A stretch of 64,000 nt of DNA. It comes from Metabacillus halosaccharovorans (GTDB lineage: Bacteria; Bacillota; Bacilli; Bacillales; Bacillaceae). The translations under genes and the position numbers were made by a program. Of this stretch, positions 1 through 8,667 are shown piece after piece. The first letter of the stretch is position 1; each line of letters opens with the position of its first letter. Where the stretch lies: positions 1,798,001 through 1,862,000 of the forward strand of contig NZ_KV917372.1 of NCBI RefSeq assembly GCF_002019635.1, given 5' to 3'. The notes below the pieces were generated by a model that worked only from the letters and a program-made list of their open reading frames with translations, was not told where the DNA came from and did not search any database.

Positions 1-565
1 TCTTTGTCGCATTAACCATAACATTGTTTATCTCAATAATCATATACGCCATTCCTGTTGTTTGGTTAATATTCAACTTTTTCATACAATCATGACGATG
101 CTCTTCTTCTAATTCTCCAGTTATTAATTCATTAAATGCAGTAGTAGCAAGAATATTGTTTCTATTTCGGTCCACCTGTAATTTCTTCGTATGCTTCTCC
201 GCAACCTTTTTAAGTGTCTCTTCTATCTCATCTTTATCAACTGGTTTTAAAATAAAATCATGGACACTATACTTAACAGCTCTTTGAGCATATTTAAAAT
301 CACTATATCCAGTAATAATAATAAAGTTTGGAGGAGATTTCTTTGACTCTACTGTCTGCTTTATCAACTCGAGGCCGTCTAACACCGGCATCTTGATATC
401 AGTAATGACCAGATCGGGATCATTCAACTGGATGTACTCTAAGGCATCTTCTCCATTATCAGCTTCTGCACAAACTTTAAAGCCACAGCTTTCCCAATCA
501 ATGAGATTAATCAATCCTTTGCGAACAAATCGATCATCATCTACTAAGAATACTTTGTAAGCCAT
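1..565 (-). CDS. YesN-type two-component response regulator, partial (C-terminus beyond left edge)
   Basis: The amino end of a response regulator. The visible frame opens MAYKVFLVDDD and continues with a receiver domain: the acidic pair near residue 10, the phospho-acceptor Asp in LVITDIKMP near residue 54, and a Lys in FILKPVD near residue 105. A helical linker follows and the frame is still open at base 1, so the expected C-terminal AraC-type helix-turn-helix is outside the window. An ATG two codons upstream (571) is only 2 bases from GGAGGG; the ATG at 565 has a spacing of 7-8 and is preferred. It lies downstream of the YesL-like gene, as in Bacillus yesLMN-type loci that sense plant polysaccharide oligomers. 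That the partner is a YesM-like histidine kinase is inference, since no kinase is in view. Confidence 0.85.
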   Translation of the reverse strand, partial: MAYKVFLVDDDRFVRKGLINLIDWESCGFKVCAEADNGEDALEYIQLNDPDLVITDIKMPVLDGLELIKQTVESKKSPPNFIIITGYSDFKYAQRAVKYSVHDFILKPVDKDEIEETLKKVAEKHTKKLQVDRNRNNILATTAFNELITGELEEEHRHDCMKKLNINQTTGMAYMIIEINNVMVNATK

Positions 566-615
566 AGCCATTCCCTCCAATCATATGGGCCCTTCGGCAT
601 ATACCGCATACACAT

Positions 616-629
616 ATATAACGCTTTCA
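616..629 (-). promoter_or_regulatory. weak cre-like site upstream of the response regulator
   Basis: On the minus strand this reads TGAAAGCGTTATAT, about 50 bases upstream of the response regulator start. It matches the left half and CG centre of the CcpA operator consensus TGWAANCGNTNWCA but ends AT instead of CA. Placement would suit carbon catabolite control; the match alone is weak. Confidence 0.35.
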
Positions 630-656
630 TTTTATCATACTAAAAGTCAGATAGAC

Positions 657-1298
657 TCACAATGTTGACTTAACTGATTGCTGCTTATCTTCTAATCTAC
701 GAAATCCGATTAATGCACAACCCATTATAATGAAAGCGAATGTGCTGGTCGTTATTAAAGGAATTAATCCCGGTATTAAAACTAGCAGAAAATAAAGGAG
801 GGTTAATCCTATTACAATAAGCATGGTCGTGATAGGACTAAGAATACCGATTAAAAGAGCATGTCTAAAATATTGATTAAATTTCAAATCATAATGTACA
901 TATACAGGTACAATATATAATAAAGAGATAAAATAGATGATACTAATAAAAATCAACCCTATTTGAAACAAATAATATGTTGCTCCAGTCATATTTTGAA
1001 TATATAAGAAATCAAGATATAGTAAATAACCAACTAATGAGAAAATTAATCCGATCAAATTAGACTTAAAAAATTCTTTCTTATAAGTTAAAGCAAAGGT
1101 CTTTAAAATTTGTTTTCCAGTAGTATCCTTTAGTAGCAAGTGACGAATAACCGTAAACATTGCAACTGTTGCCGGAAAAATACCAAATACAATAAACCCA
1201 ATCAGCACACTGCCGATCCACAACAAATTAATGTATGCCAACCACATGACCCATTCTAACAACAGATAAAACTTTGTTATATTGAGAACTTTCCCCAT
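657..1298 (-). CDS. yesL: YesL family (DUF624) integral membrane protein
   Basis: A 213-residue protein with about five hydrophobic segments (roughly residues 20-45, 75-95, 103-130, 145-170 and 172-195) and the conserved amphipathic stretch around HLLLKDTTGKQI, matching the YesL/DUF624 family. YesL proteins accompany YesM/YesN sensor-regulator pairs and ATPase-less sugar importers in Bacillus; their molecular role is not established. The ATG at 1298 follows a good GGGAG site. The gene is upstream of, and in the same direction as, the YesN-type response regulator, with about 90 bases between them. A LacI/CcpA-like palindrome lies 176 bases upstream. Confidence 0.8.
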   Translation of the reverse strand: MGKVLNITKFYLLLEWVMWLAYINLLWIGSVLIGFIVFGIFPATVAMFTVIRHLLLKDTTGKQILKTFALTYKKEFFKSNLIGLIFSLVGYLLYLDFLYIQNMTGATYYLFQIGLIFISIIYFISLLYIVPVYVHYDLKFNQYFRHALLIGILSPITTMLIVIGLTLLYFLLVLIPGLIPLITTSTFAFIIMGCALIGFRRLEDKQQSVKSTL

Positions 1299-1473
1299 TT
1301 TCTTTCTCCCTTCATCTTTATGATAAGCCCATAAATAACTGATTATATGGAAAATAAGAAGGCAGATAGCTCAAAATCAACCTTCTTACTTTATAGAATG
1401 CATATAGATCCTTTTTGACAAATACGAATTACTATTTTTCCATAGTTAGGAAATTCGAACACACTCAGAAATC

Positions 1474-1487
1474 TGTAAGCACTTACA
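1474..1487 (-). promoter_or_regulatory. palindromic operator-like site TGTAAGTGCTTACA
   Basis: Arms TGTAAG and CTTACA flank a two-base centre. The shape is that of a LacI/CcpA-family operator, but the centre is TG/CA instead of CG. It lies directly downstream of a TATAAT hexamer on the minus strand, where a bound repressor would block yesL transcription. A near copy (TGTAAGTGTTTACT) occurs at 5654-5667 upstream of the xylonate dehydratase gene. Confidence 0.45.
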
Positions 1488-1628
1488 ATTATATCCTTTT
1501 CATCATTCTTCAATTACCCTATAAACTATAGATTTTACTTTAAAAAACTTAGACCGGTCCAACTTATTCTGCAATTATTTCCAAACTGTTTTTATTGTTC
1601 GATTCTCTCAAATCAACTTACACAAGCC

Positions 1629-1699
1629 CAAAAAACTCCTATACGTAAGATTTTGCTGTAAGAAATAAACAAGCAATACATCTTTAATAGGAGTTTTTT
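1629..1699 (-). terminator. long-loop hairpin downstream of the GH43 gene
   Basis: Arms AAAAAACTCCTAT (near 1629-1642) and ATAGGAGTTTTTT (1686-1699) are perfect inverted repeats separated by about 43 bases. On the minus strand the second arm ends in a T run, so it can act as an intrinsic terminator 30 bases after the xylosidase stop. The long loop is unusual. Confidence 0.5.
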
Positions 1700-1731
1700 C
1701 TTTTAATTGAATAACAGTTTAAATTAAACAA

Positions 1732-3351
1732 TCAGTTTTGTGAAACTGCAAAATAATCTTTTCCATTGTTCTCGGAAAGGCTTAAATTCGTATAATCAAA
1801 ATATTTAAAGTACCCTGCTTTTCGTTGTCCACTTAAATCTTGTACACACATACCAATAAATGTTCCTGTAAAACGAATATAATCTGCATCGTCATCTGAA
1901 AGATGACTTATATCTACTTTTGGCCCGATTTCTTGCCACTCGCCATGAACTTCCTTATAGTAAAACTGCAACCACTGTTTATCGATTTTTGCTTTTAATT
2001 TAGTACCTTCCGATGAGTTTAGTGGAACATCCTTCTCTAACAACTCATCGTAACTACCATGTTTTGATTCAATAATCCCTAGACATTTTCCTAACTCCTC
2101 GTGATGCGTTATACGGAGATATACATAATCTTCAGTATCATAATAAATGATAAGACCTGCCATTTGTTGAAAATGTTCAGGATTAAATTCTATTTCCGTT
2201 TCAACCTCCACCTGAAAACTTTCCAATCTTCGAGCTAAAAGACTTTGGTGGTGAGTGGATTGCATGGATTCTCCACCTTTAATTGTTAAATATCCTTTTC
2301 GTTCCTCTAAAGAAATCCAATCTTTATTGAATTCTCTTCTGAGAGAATTCCAATACTTTTTCAAAGAATTCTCCTGAAAATCATCATAGTTATTTTCTAT
2401 TTCAAATGGATGATGTTCTAAATCAGGTGCTTCTACTTCAATCTTTGGATGTGGACCACCTTCCACACGAATCCAATTATCCTCTGTCCAATAACATTTT
2501 TGTATCGCTGTTTCACGACCTAAGATACACTTTTTATCAACAACAGGACGTCCACACAAATGAGCCATATACCATTCTCCATTCTGTGTTTCTACAAAAC
2601 TAGCATGTCCTGATTTTTGTAATTGGCTCATATCATTTTGATTTGAAGTAAGAATAGGATTCATAGGGTCTACTTCATATGGACCTTGTAAAGACTTCGA
2701 TCTAGCAACTGTTACTGAATGGGTGTACCAAGTACCACCTTCTGCGGTTACTAAATAATAGTAACCATTTCTTTTATAGATATGTGGAGCCTCTGTTAAT
2801 CCAATACTAGTACCTTTAAAAATATTTTTAACAGGACCTACTAATCTTTTTTCTTCAACAGAATATTCCTGCATAACGATTCCTGCAAAAGAATTCTTTC
2901 CTTTACGGTGATCCCAAATCATATTCACCAACCATTTTGTTCCATCTTCTTCATGGAATAAGGAAGGGTCAAATCCGCTACTGTTTAAATATATTGGCTC
3001 AGACCATGGTCCTTCAATATTTTCAGCTGTTATCATATAGTTATGGGTGTCTTTAAAAGCTCCCATTCTACTCTTTACATCCGTATATATTAAATAAAAT
3101 AGTCCATCAGAATAACTTAATGCAGGAGCCCAGACTCCACCTGAATTAACGTTTCCAATCATATTCAATTGACTAGTACGCGTTAATGGATAAGTAAGAA
3201 GTCTCCAGTTCACCATATCCTTTGAATGGTAAATTTGAACTCCGGGAAACCATTCAAATGTAGAAACTGCAATATAATAATCATCTTCAACTCTTATTAT
3301 GCAGGGATCCGGATGATATCCTCGCAATACGGGGTTTACTATTTTATTCAT
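1732..3351 (-). CDS. xynB: GH43 beta-xylosidase (XynB-like, cytoplasmic)
   Basis: A 539-residue GH43 enzyme with no signal peptide, expected to release xylose from xylo-oligosaccharides in the cytoplasm. The five-bladed propeller has all three catalytic acids at the positions known for Geobacillus XynB3: Asp15 (HPDPCI, general base), Asp128 (GFDPSL, pKa modulator) and Glu187 (LTEAPHIY, general acid). The C-terminal 200 residues form the beta-sandwich typical of XynB-type enzymes, and the length fits the family (about 530-540). The start at 3351 follows GGAAGGGA. It seems to be a single-gene unit, bounded by a hairpin downstream and 136 bases from the dehydratase gene upstream. Alpha-L-arabinofuranosidase side activity is common in this family. 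Confidence 0.93.
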   Translation of the reverse strand: MNKIVNPVLRGYHPDPCIIRVEDDYYIAVSTFEWFPGVQIYHSKDMVNWRLLTYPLTRTSQLNMIGNVNSGGVWAPALSYSDGLFYLIYTDVKSRMGAFKDTHNYMITAENIEGPWSEPIYLNSSGFDPSLFHEEDGTKWLVNMIWDHRKGKNSFAGIVMQEYSVEEKRLVGPVKNIFKGTSIGLTEAPHIYKRNGYYYLVTAEGGTWYTHSVTVARSKSLQGPYEVDPMNPILTSNQNDMSQLQKSGHASFVETQNGEWYMAHLCGRPVVDKKCILGRETAIQKCYWTEDNWIRVEGGPHPKIEVEAPDLEHHPFEIENNYDDFQENSLKKYWNSLRREFNKDWISLEERKGYLTIKGGESMQSTHHQSLLARRLESFQVEVETEIEFNPEHFQQMAGLIIYYDTEDYVYLRITHHEELGKCLGIIESKHGSYDELLEKDVPLNSSEGTKLKAKIDKQWLQFYYKEVHGEWQEIGPKVDISHLSDDDADYIRFTGTFIGMCVQDLSGQRKAGYFKYFDYTNLSLSENNGKDYFAVSQN

Positions 3352-3487
3352 AAAGTCCCTTCCTTTCCTATTTTAACGCCTTACAAACCGCATAGAGTTA
3401 CACTTTCCTTTAACAAAAATCATATTAGGCTAAAAGGGAATATCCTATATATATCAAAATATTATTCTCATTAAACTACACTTATAG

Positions 3488-5470
3488 TTAAACTTGTTCT
3501 TTTTCCTTTTCCATTGCTTTCATACCAGCTTCTAATACCTCAATAATTCGATCTGTATCATATACACTTCCACGCCATGTACCTCCACTTACTGCCTGTA
3601 ATGCAGCCCACAGTCTTGTGTCATCAGGAAGATCCTGGTGTGGTTTAAGGTCAGGATGCGGCTCACGTATAGTTAATATTTTTGTTGCTTCTTCTATTGA
3701 AACCCTTGCATCTTTCGTTCCAACAAAGTTAACAGAACCAGTCAATTCATAACAGTCAACTATGATTTCAATCACATCTCCATCTCGTAGTTTCCCAATA
3801 GGACCGCCGCCCAATGCCTCTGGACCAACATGACCTATACATGCACCTGTTGAAACTCCCGAAAAACGAGCATCTGTAATGAGTGACACATATTTACCAA
3901 AAGGTAGATACTTCAATGCTGATGTTAGCTGATACGTTTCTTCCATTCCTGTTCCTGAAGGACCTCCCCCCATAACCACCATGATATCTCCTGCTACAAT
4001 TCCACCTGTTTTAATGGCTTTTATAGCTGATTTTTCTGACGTAAAAATCTTCGCTACTCCAGTATGACGATATACCCCGTCTTCCCCTACTCTACTAGGA
4101 TCGATAGATGTTGACTTGATGACAGAACCTTCTGGCGCAATATTTCCTGTAGGGAATGTAACTGTAGAAGTTAAACCTCTTTCTCTCGCTTTTATCGGAT
4201 TCATAATCACTTCATCAGGGTGAATTCCATCTGCATCAATTAAACGCTTTCTTATCTGAGCGCGTCGCTCTGAGTGCTCCCACCAATCCAGATTCTCCCC
4301 AAGCGTATTTCCTGTAACAGTTAATACATCTTCGTGTAATAGTCCTAATTTTCGTAAATGAAGCATAACTTCCGGAACTCCACCTGCTAAAAACACTCTT
4401 ACAGTTGGATGATTATCCGGTCCATTTGGAAGTACACTTACCAAACGTGGAGTTTTCTTGTTAATTCTAACCCAATCTTCTACAGTCGGAATCTTACATT
4501 TTGCAGCATGGGCAATAGCCGGTATATGAAGTAATAGATTTGTTGATCCTCCAAATGCCGCATGGACGACCATAGCATTTTCAATCGCTTTATCAGTAAT
4601 AATATCCTTTGTCGTTGTTTTACTTTTCTCCATTTCTAATACTGCACGTGCAGACTGTCTTGCCATTTCTGCCCAAATTGGCTGACCAGATGGAGCAAGA
4701 GCTGAATGAGTAATGGCTAAACCTAATGCCTCTGCAACGACCTGTGCAGTAGCAGCTGTACCTAGAAACTGACACCCGCCACCTGGTGTTGCACATGCGA
4801 CACAACCAAGTTCGGCAGCTTCCTTCAAACTGATTTCTTTGTTTGCAAATCTCGCACCAATTGTTTGTATTTTCCCCGCATCTTCACCAACTGTTGGTGG
4901 AAGCGTTACACCACCTGGGACAATAACCGTTGGTAAATCTTGCATTCCAGCAAGGGCAATCATCATCGCTGGTAATCCTTTATCACAGGTAGCCACTCCA
5001 ATCACTGCACGCCGTGTTGGAAGTGACCTTATTAGACGGCGGTAAACAATCGCTGCATCATTTCTAAAAGGAAAGGAATCAAACATCCCTAACGTACCTT
5101 GTGAACGTCCATCACAAGGATCGCTAACAAATCCTGCAAAAGGGACACCATTTCGTTCACGAATTTCTTTTGCAGCTTCTATCATTAATAAATCTACTTC
5201 CCAATGTCCTGTGTGATATCCTAAAGCGATTGGACTTCCATCATAATCCCGGATGCCGCCTTTCGTACCTAGAATCAAAACTTGTTTTCCAAGAAGATCC
5301 TTAGGTTCCCAACCCATACCAACATTTTGAGTAAGTCCGAATAGATCTCCACTAGGGGAATCTTCAAGCATCTGCGTGGTAAGAGGAAGTGCACCGATTG
5401 GTCCTTTAGCATGTGTTTTCACTTTATAAAGAGACTGTTCTTCTTCACCAAAAATTGAATGTAATGACAT
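3488..5470 (-). CDS. yjhG: YagF/YjhG-family D-xylonate (sugar acid) dehydratase
   Basis: A 660-residue Fe-S dehydratase of the IlvD/Edd superfamily that turns an aldonic acid, most likely D-xylonate, into its 2-keto-3-deoxy acid. It is about 100 residues longer than dihydroxy-acid dehydratase and carries the N-terminal extension and many blocks I recognise from E. coli YjhG/YagF ([54 protein letters not shown]). Candidate cluster cysteines are in SDPCDG, ATCDKG and GGCQFLG; the Lys of CDK is the usual Mg-site residue. The first possible start (GTG, 5479) touches GGAG, so the ATG at 5470 is preferred. A divergent IclR gene is the likely regulator. No xylose dehydrogenase or keto-acid enzyme is adjacent, so the substrate is inferred by family. 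Confidence 0.88.
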   Translation of the reverse strand: MSLHSIFGEEEQSLYKVKTHAKGPIGALPLTTQMLEDSPSGDLFGLTQNVGMGWEPKDLLGKQVLILGTKGGIRDYDGSPIALGYHTGHWEVDLLMIEAAKEIRERNGVPFAGFVSDPCDGRSQGTLGMFDSFPFRNDAAIVYRRLIRSLPTRRAVIGVATCDKGLPAMMIALAGMQDLPTVIVPGGVTLPPTVGEDAGKIQTIGARFANKEISLKEAAELGCVACATPGGGCQFLGTAATAQVVAEALGLAITHSALAPSGQPIWAEMARQSARAVLEMEKSKTTTKDIITDKAIENAMVVHAAFGGSTNLLLHIPAIAHAAKCKIPTVEDWVRINKKTPRLVSVLPNGPDNHPTVRVFLAGGVPEVMLHLRKLGLLHEDVLTVTGNTLGENLDWWEHSERRAQIRKRLIDADGIHPDEVIMNPIKARERGLTSTVTFPTGNIAPEGSVIKSTSIDPSRVGEDGVYRHTGVAKIFTSEKSAIKAIKTGGIVAGDIMVVMGGGPSGTGMEETYQLTSALKYLPFGKYVSLITDARFSGVSTGACIGHVGPEALGGGPIGKLRDGDVIEIIVDCYELTGSVNFVGTKDARVSIEEATKILTIREPHPDLKPHQDLPDDTRLWAALQAVSGGTWRGSVYDTDRIIEVLEAGMKAMEKEKEQV

Positions 5471-5584
5471 ATTAATCACTCCAGATTAAGTTGATTATTT
5501 TCATCAAAAATTGTGGATACCGAAGGAATAAACCCCTGTTAACTTTTTGAAATTTTCATTATCATCTCTCTTTTAGACAAATTA

Positions 5585-5601
5585 GTTTTATATTATAAAA
5601 C
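5585..5601. promoter_or_regulatory. inverted repeat, candidate IclR operator
   Basis: Arms GTTTTAT and ATAAAAC are perfect complements around ATT. The position, about 110 bases upstream of the dehydratase start, suits repression or activation of that gene by the divergent IclR protein. The composition is very AT-rich, so chance occurrence is possible. Confidence 0.4.
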
Positions 5602-5653
5602 ACAATGCTATTATATAAATTTCTTGTGTTGATTATAGCATAAACCCCTAAAA

Positions 5654-5667
5654 AGTAAACACTTACA
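5654..5667 (-). promoter_or_regulatory. operator-like site TGTAAGTGTTTACT
   Basis: This differs at two of 14 positions from the palindrome at 1474-1487 upstream of yesL and shares its TG centre where CcpA sites have CG. It lies about 185 bases upstream of the dehydratase start. It could be a CcpA or LacI-family target; the evidence is similarity between the two sites only. Confidence 0.35.
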
Positions 5668-5837
5668 TTGGGATTAATTGGCTAAATCATCTACTTCATT
5701 TCTTCTCATTCTTATTAAAAGAATTCAGTTCTTGATTGCAATTTCATCATGATTATATTACTGTAAAATTACAATAAGAAGTGTTTGTATTTTTCGAATA
5801 CTACTTAAACTTTTAAATAAGAGGTAAAAATAAAAAT

Positions 5838-6602
5838 ATGCCTATTATCCAATCTGTCCAACGTTCTCTTAAAATTTTAGATCTTTTTGATGAACATACA
5901 AATGAGCTTAAAATTACTGATATAAGTGAAAAAATGGGTCTCCATAAAAGTACTGTCCACTCGTTATTAAAAACACTTCAAGAGTCCGGATATATCGATC
6001 AAAATCCTGAAAACGGCAAGTATAGGCTCGGATTAAAACTTGTCGAGAGAGGGAATTTAGTTATAAGTACAATTGATATCAGAAAGATTGCGAAAAGTTA
6101 CCTTTTGGATCTATCGAAACGTACAGGTCAAACTACTCATCTCGGAATATTGGATGGAAACGCAGGGGTTTACATTGATAAAGAAGAAGGAGAAAAATCA
6201 GTGATCCGTTATTCCCGATTAGGTCGGAGAATCCCTCTTCACTCTACAGCGATTGGAAAAGTACTCTTGTCACTTCAAAAGCCAGAAGTGATTACTCAAT
6301 TGTTACAAGACTATGAATACACTTCGTCTACAAAAAAAACAATTACAAATGAAATGAATCTTTTGGAAGAGCTTGAAAAGGTACGTCAACTTGGATACGC
6401 AGTAGATAACCAAGAAAACGAAATAGGAGTCCGTTGTATAGCAGTCCCTATCAAAAATCATAATAATCAGGTTCTTGCTGCGGTTAGTATTTCAACCTTA
6501 GTATCTAGTGTGAATGATCAGAAGCTTGAAGAGTTTATTGTTCTACTTAAAAAAGTAGGGCATGAGTTATCTGACCATGTAAGATATGGATTACCGGATT
6601 AA
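5838..6602 (+). CDS. IclR family transcriptional regulator
   Basis: A 254-residue IclR protein. The N-terminal winged helix (residues about 4-60) contains the recognition pattern KITDISEKMGLHKSTVHSLL, and the C-terminal effector domain (about 75-250) has the family blocks THLGILDG, RIPLHSTAIGKVLLS and RCIAVPI. IclR proteins usually bind a sugar acid or aromatic acid. It is transcribed away from the YagF/YjhG-type dehydratase, so control of that gene by xylonate or its keto-deoxy product is the natural inference. The transcript probably ends at the strong hairpin at 6648-6690. Confidence 0.88.
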   Translation: MPIIQSVQRSLKILDLFDEHTNELKITDISEKMGLHKSTVHSLLKTLQESGYIDQNPENGKYRLGLKLVERGNLVISTIDIRKIAKSYLLDLSKRTGQTTHLGILDGNAGVYIDKEEGEKSVIRYSRLGRRIPLHSTAIGKVLLSLQKPEVITQLLQDYEYTSSTKKTITNEMNLLEELEKVRQLGYAVDNQENEIGVRCIAVPIKNHNNQVLAAVSISTLVSSVNDQKLEEFIVLLKKVGHELSDHVRYGLPD

Positions 6603-6647
6603 GTACGTCTTTAGATATCATGCCATTAAGGGGTTTAGCAACAAATA

Positions 6648-6690
6648 AGCCAATTTGGAATAGAAGTTGTTCTTCTATTCCAAATTGGCT
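6648..6690. terminator. 19-bp perfect hairpin between convergent genes
   Basis: Bases 6648-6666 and 6672-6690 are perfect reverse complements around a five-base loop (TTGTT). It lies between the ends of the IclR gene (+) and the TIM-barrel gene (-), where a bidirectional terminator is expected. Neither side has a clear T run, so termination would rest on the very stable stem. Confidence 0.55.
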
Positions 6691-6751
6691 CTTAACTTCG
6701 AGCTAGTTACTTAACTATCACTTCTTGACTACCTTTGTTTATAAGCTGTTA

Positions 6752-7618
6752 TTACGTAAATAGCTTACTTTGTACCGGATAAGGCCTTTGAACTACCCTT
6801 TCCCAAGCTCCTTCCAAGATACGCTTAAACACAATCGCCTGTTCCCAACGATCTGATATTTCTTTCGAATCAGAAGATGTTTGTTTTGTTATTGAGTAAT
6901 CTGGAGGTCCAAGCTCACAGACAAGCGGTAGAACATCTCCTTGTTTTGCTTCCTGCAACCAGTATGACATTCCTTTCTCCCACCATTTAACAAAACGCTC
7001 TGTTATTGGATGGCTGCCATCTGATCCAATGTCGATTTGTATTTGATGACCATTTGATACACGTGCATGGATGGAGGACGTTCTTTTCAATAAAATATCA
7101 AAACATTCTTCTGCTTTAGCAGAATGACATCCTTCTCCAGCCACTACATAATGTGATAAATCGATTGTTAAACGTAGATCCGGAATTTCTTTTACATAGT
7201 TCACTGTTCGAATTAAATCCTGGGTAATCCTCCCCCGATGAGTTTCCACAAAATATGGGATATTCGCCTTTTTTGCCTCGTCTACAAGATTTTTTAATAA
7301 CTGAACTGCTTCTTCACCAATAATAAAATCATCCATTACCTGGGAACTCACGTATTGGACTCCAAATTCTTTTGCTTCTACTAGTAACTGCTGAAGATCT
7401 TCGCTTCTGGATGGAAAGGAATGGATTCCGAAGCTAAATTGATATTCATCTAGTAAGCGTCTCCATATCACCTTTTCATTTTCTTTTGGAAGCTCACCCA
7501 TGATACCCGTAAAGCCTGCTTCAGCTATTTTTTCAAACTTTTCCTCCATCGTCCATTCTCTGTGACCATTCCCTAGTCCATTCATAGCCCACCAAGACTG
7601 TTGAATATCGATTTTCAC
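6752..7618 (-). CDS. sugar phosphate isomerase/epimerase-like TIM barrel protein
   Basis: A 288-residue member of the xylose isomerase-like TIM barrel (AP endonuclease family 2) group. Likely metal ligands are the Glu in YFVETHRGR, the Asp in LTIDLSHYV, the His in SIHARVSNGHQ and the Glu in VCELGPPDY, one per strand as in known isomerases and epimerases. The GTG start at 7618 follows GGAGATG. It lies 46 bases downstream of a PhyH dioxygenase gene and is probably co-transcribed with it; the pair is divergent from an AraC regulator. The substrate cannot be told from sequence: a ketose, inosose or modified plant sugar are all possible. Confidence 0.75.
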   Translation of the reverse strand: MKIDIQQSWWAMNGLGNGHREWTMEEKFEKIAEAGFTGIMGELPKENEKVIWRRLLDEYQFSFGIHSFPSRSEDLQQLLVEAKEFGVQYVSSQVMDDFIIGEEAVQLLKNLVDEAKKANIPYFVETHRGRITQDLIRTVNYVKEIPDLRLTIDLSHYVVAGEGCHSAKAEECFDILLKRTSSIHARVSNGHQIQIDIGSDGSHPITERFVKWWEKGMSYWLQEAKQGDVLPLVCELGPPDYSITKQTSSDSKEISDRWEQAIVFKRILEGAWERVVQRPYPVQSKLFT

Positions 7619-7664
7619 CTTTTCATCTCCATTCTCTTCATTTCTATTGTTCTATCAACACCAC

Positions 7665-8486
7665 TTAATGAGGGTATTCAGCATCAAATACTTCTCCACA
7701 TGGACCTGAATCCTGATTTGTATCTGGTTCTACCTTACTTCCATTCTCTCTAAATAATGGGCTATAAAAGCTTCCAATCTTTGTCGTTGACTCTCCGGCA
7801 TAATGACAAATAAATGATTTTCTAAATCGATCCTTCGTTTTATTACGATAGGAACCGTGAATCAAATTTCCATTAAAGAACAATACATCCCCTGCATCTA
7901 ATATAGCTGGTTCAGCTTTTAAGCCTTTTGGAACCTTTACATAGTGAGTTGTAAAAGATTCCTTCGCATCTGCTTTTTCGGGACAATAAATATCATCGTT
8001 ATTCGTTTTCGGCACGACGAGTAATGTACCATTTTCTTGATCAGCACGATCAACCGCAGTCCATGCTGCAATACAAGTCCCTGGTTCTACTTTCAAATAA
8101 AAGTTATCTTGATGGAGAGCCTGCCCGCGCGCTCGAGGGGGTTTAAAGTAAAACATACTTTGAGCTGCCAACGCCTCTTCGCCAAATAAATCATTTAGTA
8201 TTTTCATTACTTTTGGATGTAACATATATCTCATTGCAACATCATTAACACGGTGTGGATGCATCATTCTGGGATATCGTTTTAACGGGTCATGTTCACC
8301 ATCTACTAATGACGAGTCTAAATCAGGCTCAAAACAACCAGGAATGACGTCATTACTCATTTTCATAAAATTTTCATCAAGTTCTTTCATTTCTTCTTTC
8401 GTAAATACTTCTTTCACAATTAAATACCCTGCTTGTTCAAACTGTTCTCTTTGTTCAGGTGTAATCGCCTTTAACTTTGTTGCCAC
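7665..8486 (-). CDS. phytanoyl-CoA dioxygenase (PhyH) family Fe(II)/2-oxoglutarate oxygenase
   Basis: A 273-residue cytoplasmic PhyH-family oxygenase. The iron-binding HxD is in LHQDNFYL, the distal His in LIHGSYRNKT, and the 2-oxoglutarate-binding Arg in the following KDRFRKSF. The N-terminus (QFEQAGYLIVKEVFT) is the usual PhyH opening. The frame extends to an ATG at 8510, but the only good ribosome binding site, AAGGAG at 8501-8496, lies inside that extension, 9 bases before the GTG at 8486; I therefore start there. It is followed by the TIM-barrel gene and faces an AraC gene. Bacterial PhyH proteins hydroxylate diverse small molecules, so its substrate here is unknown. Confidence 0.8.
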   Translation of the reverse strand: MATKLKAITPEQREQFEQAGYLIVKEVFTKEEMKELDENFMKMSNDVIPGCFEPDLDSSLVDGEHDPLKRYPRMMHPHRVNDVAMRYMLHPKVMKILNDLFGEEALAAQSMFYFKPPRARGQALHQDNFYLKVEPGTCIAAWTAVDRADQENGTLLVVPKTNNDDIYCPEKADAKESFTTHYVKVPKGLKAEPAILDAGDVLFFNGNLIHGSYRNKTKDRFRKSFICHYAGESTTKIGSFYSPLFRENGSKVEPDTNQDSGPCGEVFDAEYPH

Positions 8487-8667
8487 TACTCCCATCTCCT
8501 TTATCGTCATAAATGTGATTCTATATCAACAAGTGTAAATACTTTTTTCTTATTGTTGAAGTAATGAAACAACTAAAAACTATAACAATCCTGCTATTCT
8601 TTAAAATAACCAGTATGATATATTGAAAGGATAAAAGGGTTTACATAAATCCCAAGGAGGAATAAAC
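8487..8667. promoter_or_regulatory. divergent promoter region, PhyH and AraC genes
   Basis: These 181 bases separate the two divergent genes and must hold both promoters. A GTTG/CAAC pair near 8553-8576 is the only symmetry I noticed. The plus-strand side ends with a strong AAGGAGG site before the AraC ATG. Confidence 0.4.

Larger units (their letters stand above)
1299..1731. other. 433-base non-coding region between yesL and the GH43 gene
   Basis: No credible gene. It holds a hairpin that can end the GH43 transcript (1629-1699) and a palindromic operator-like sequence at 1474-1487, preceded on the minus strand by a TATAAT-like hexamer (1493 to 1488). The yesL transcript therefore probably begins here, but I see no good -35 box. 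Confidence 0.6.
5480..5837. other. divergent promoter region between dehydratase and IclR genes
   Basis: No gene is visible in these 358 AT-rich bases. They contain an inverted repeat (5585-5601), a surrounding AACACAA/TTGTGTT pair (5599-5605 and 5624-5630) and a second operator-like sequence (5654-5667). Both flanking genes must start here, so one of the repeats is probably the IclR operator. Confidence 0.55.

Noticed and set aside
3488-5470. Dihydroxy-acid dehydratase (ilvD)
   Set aside because: The protein is about 100 residues too long and shares the N-terminal extension and many blocks of the YjhG/YagF sugar-acid dehydratases; no branched-chain amino acid genes are near.
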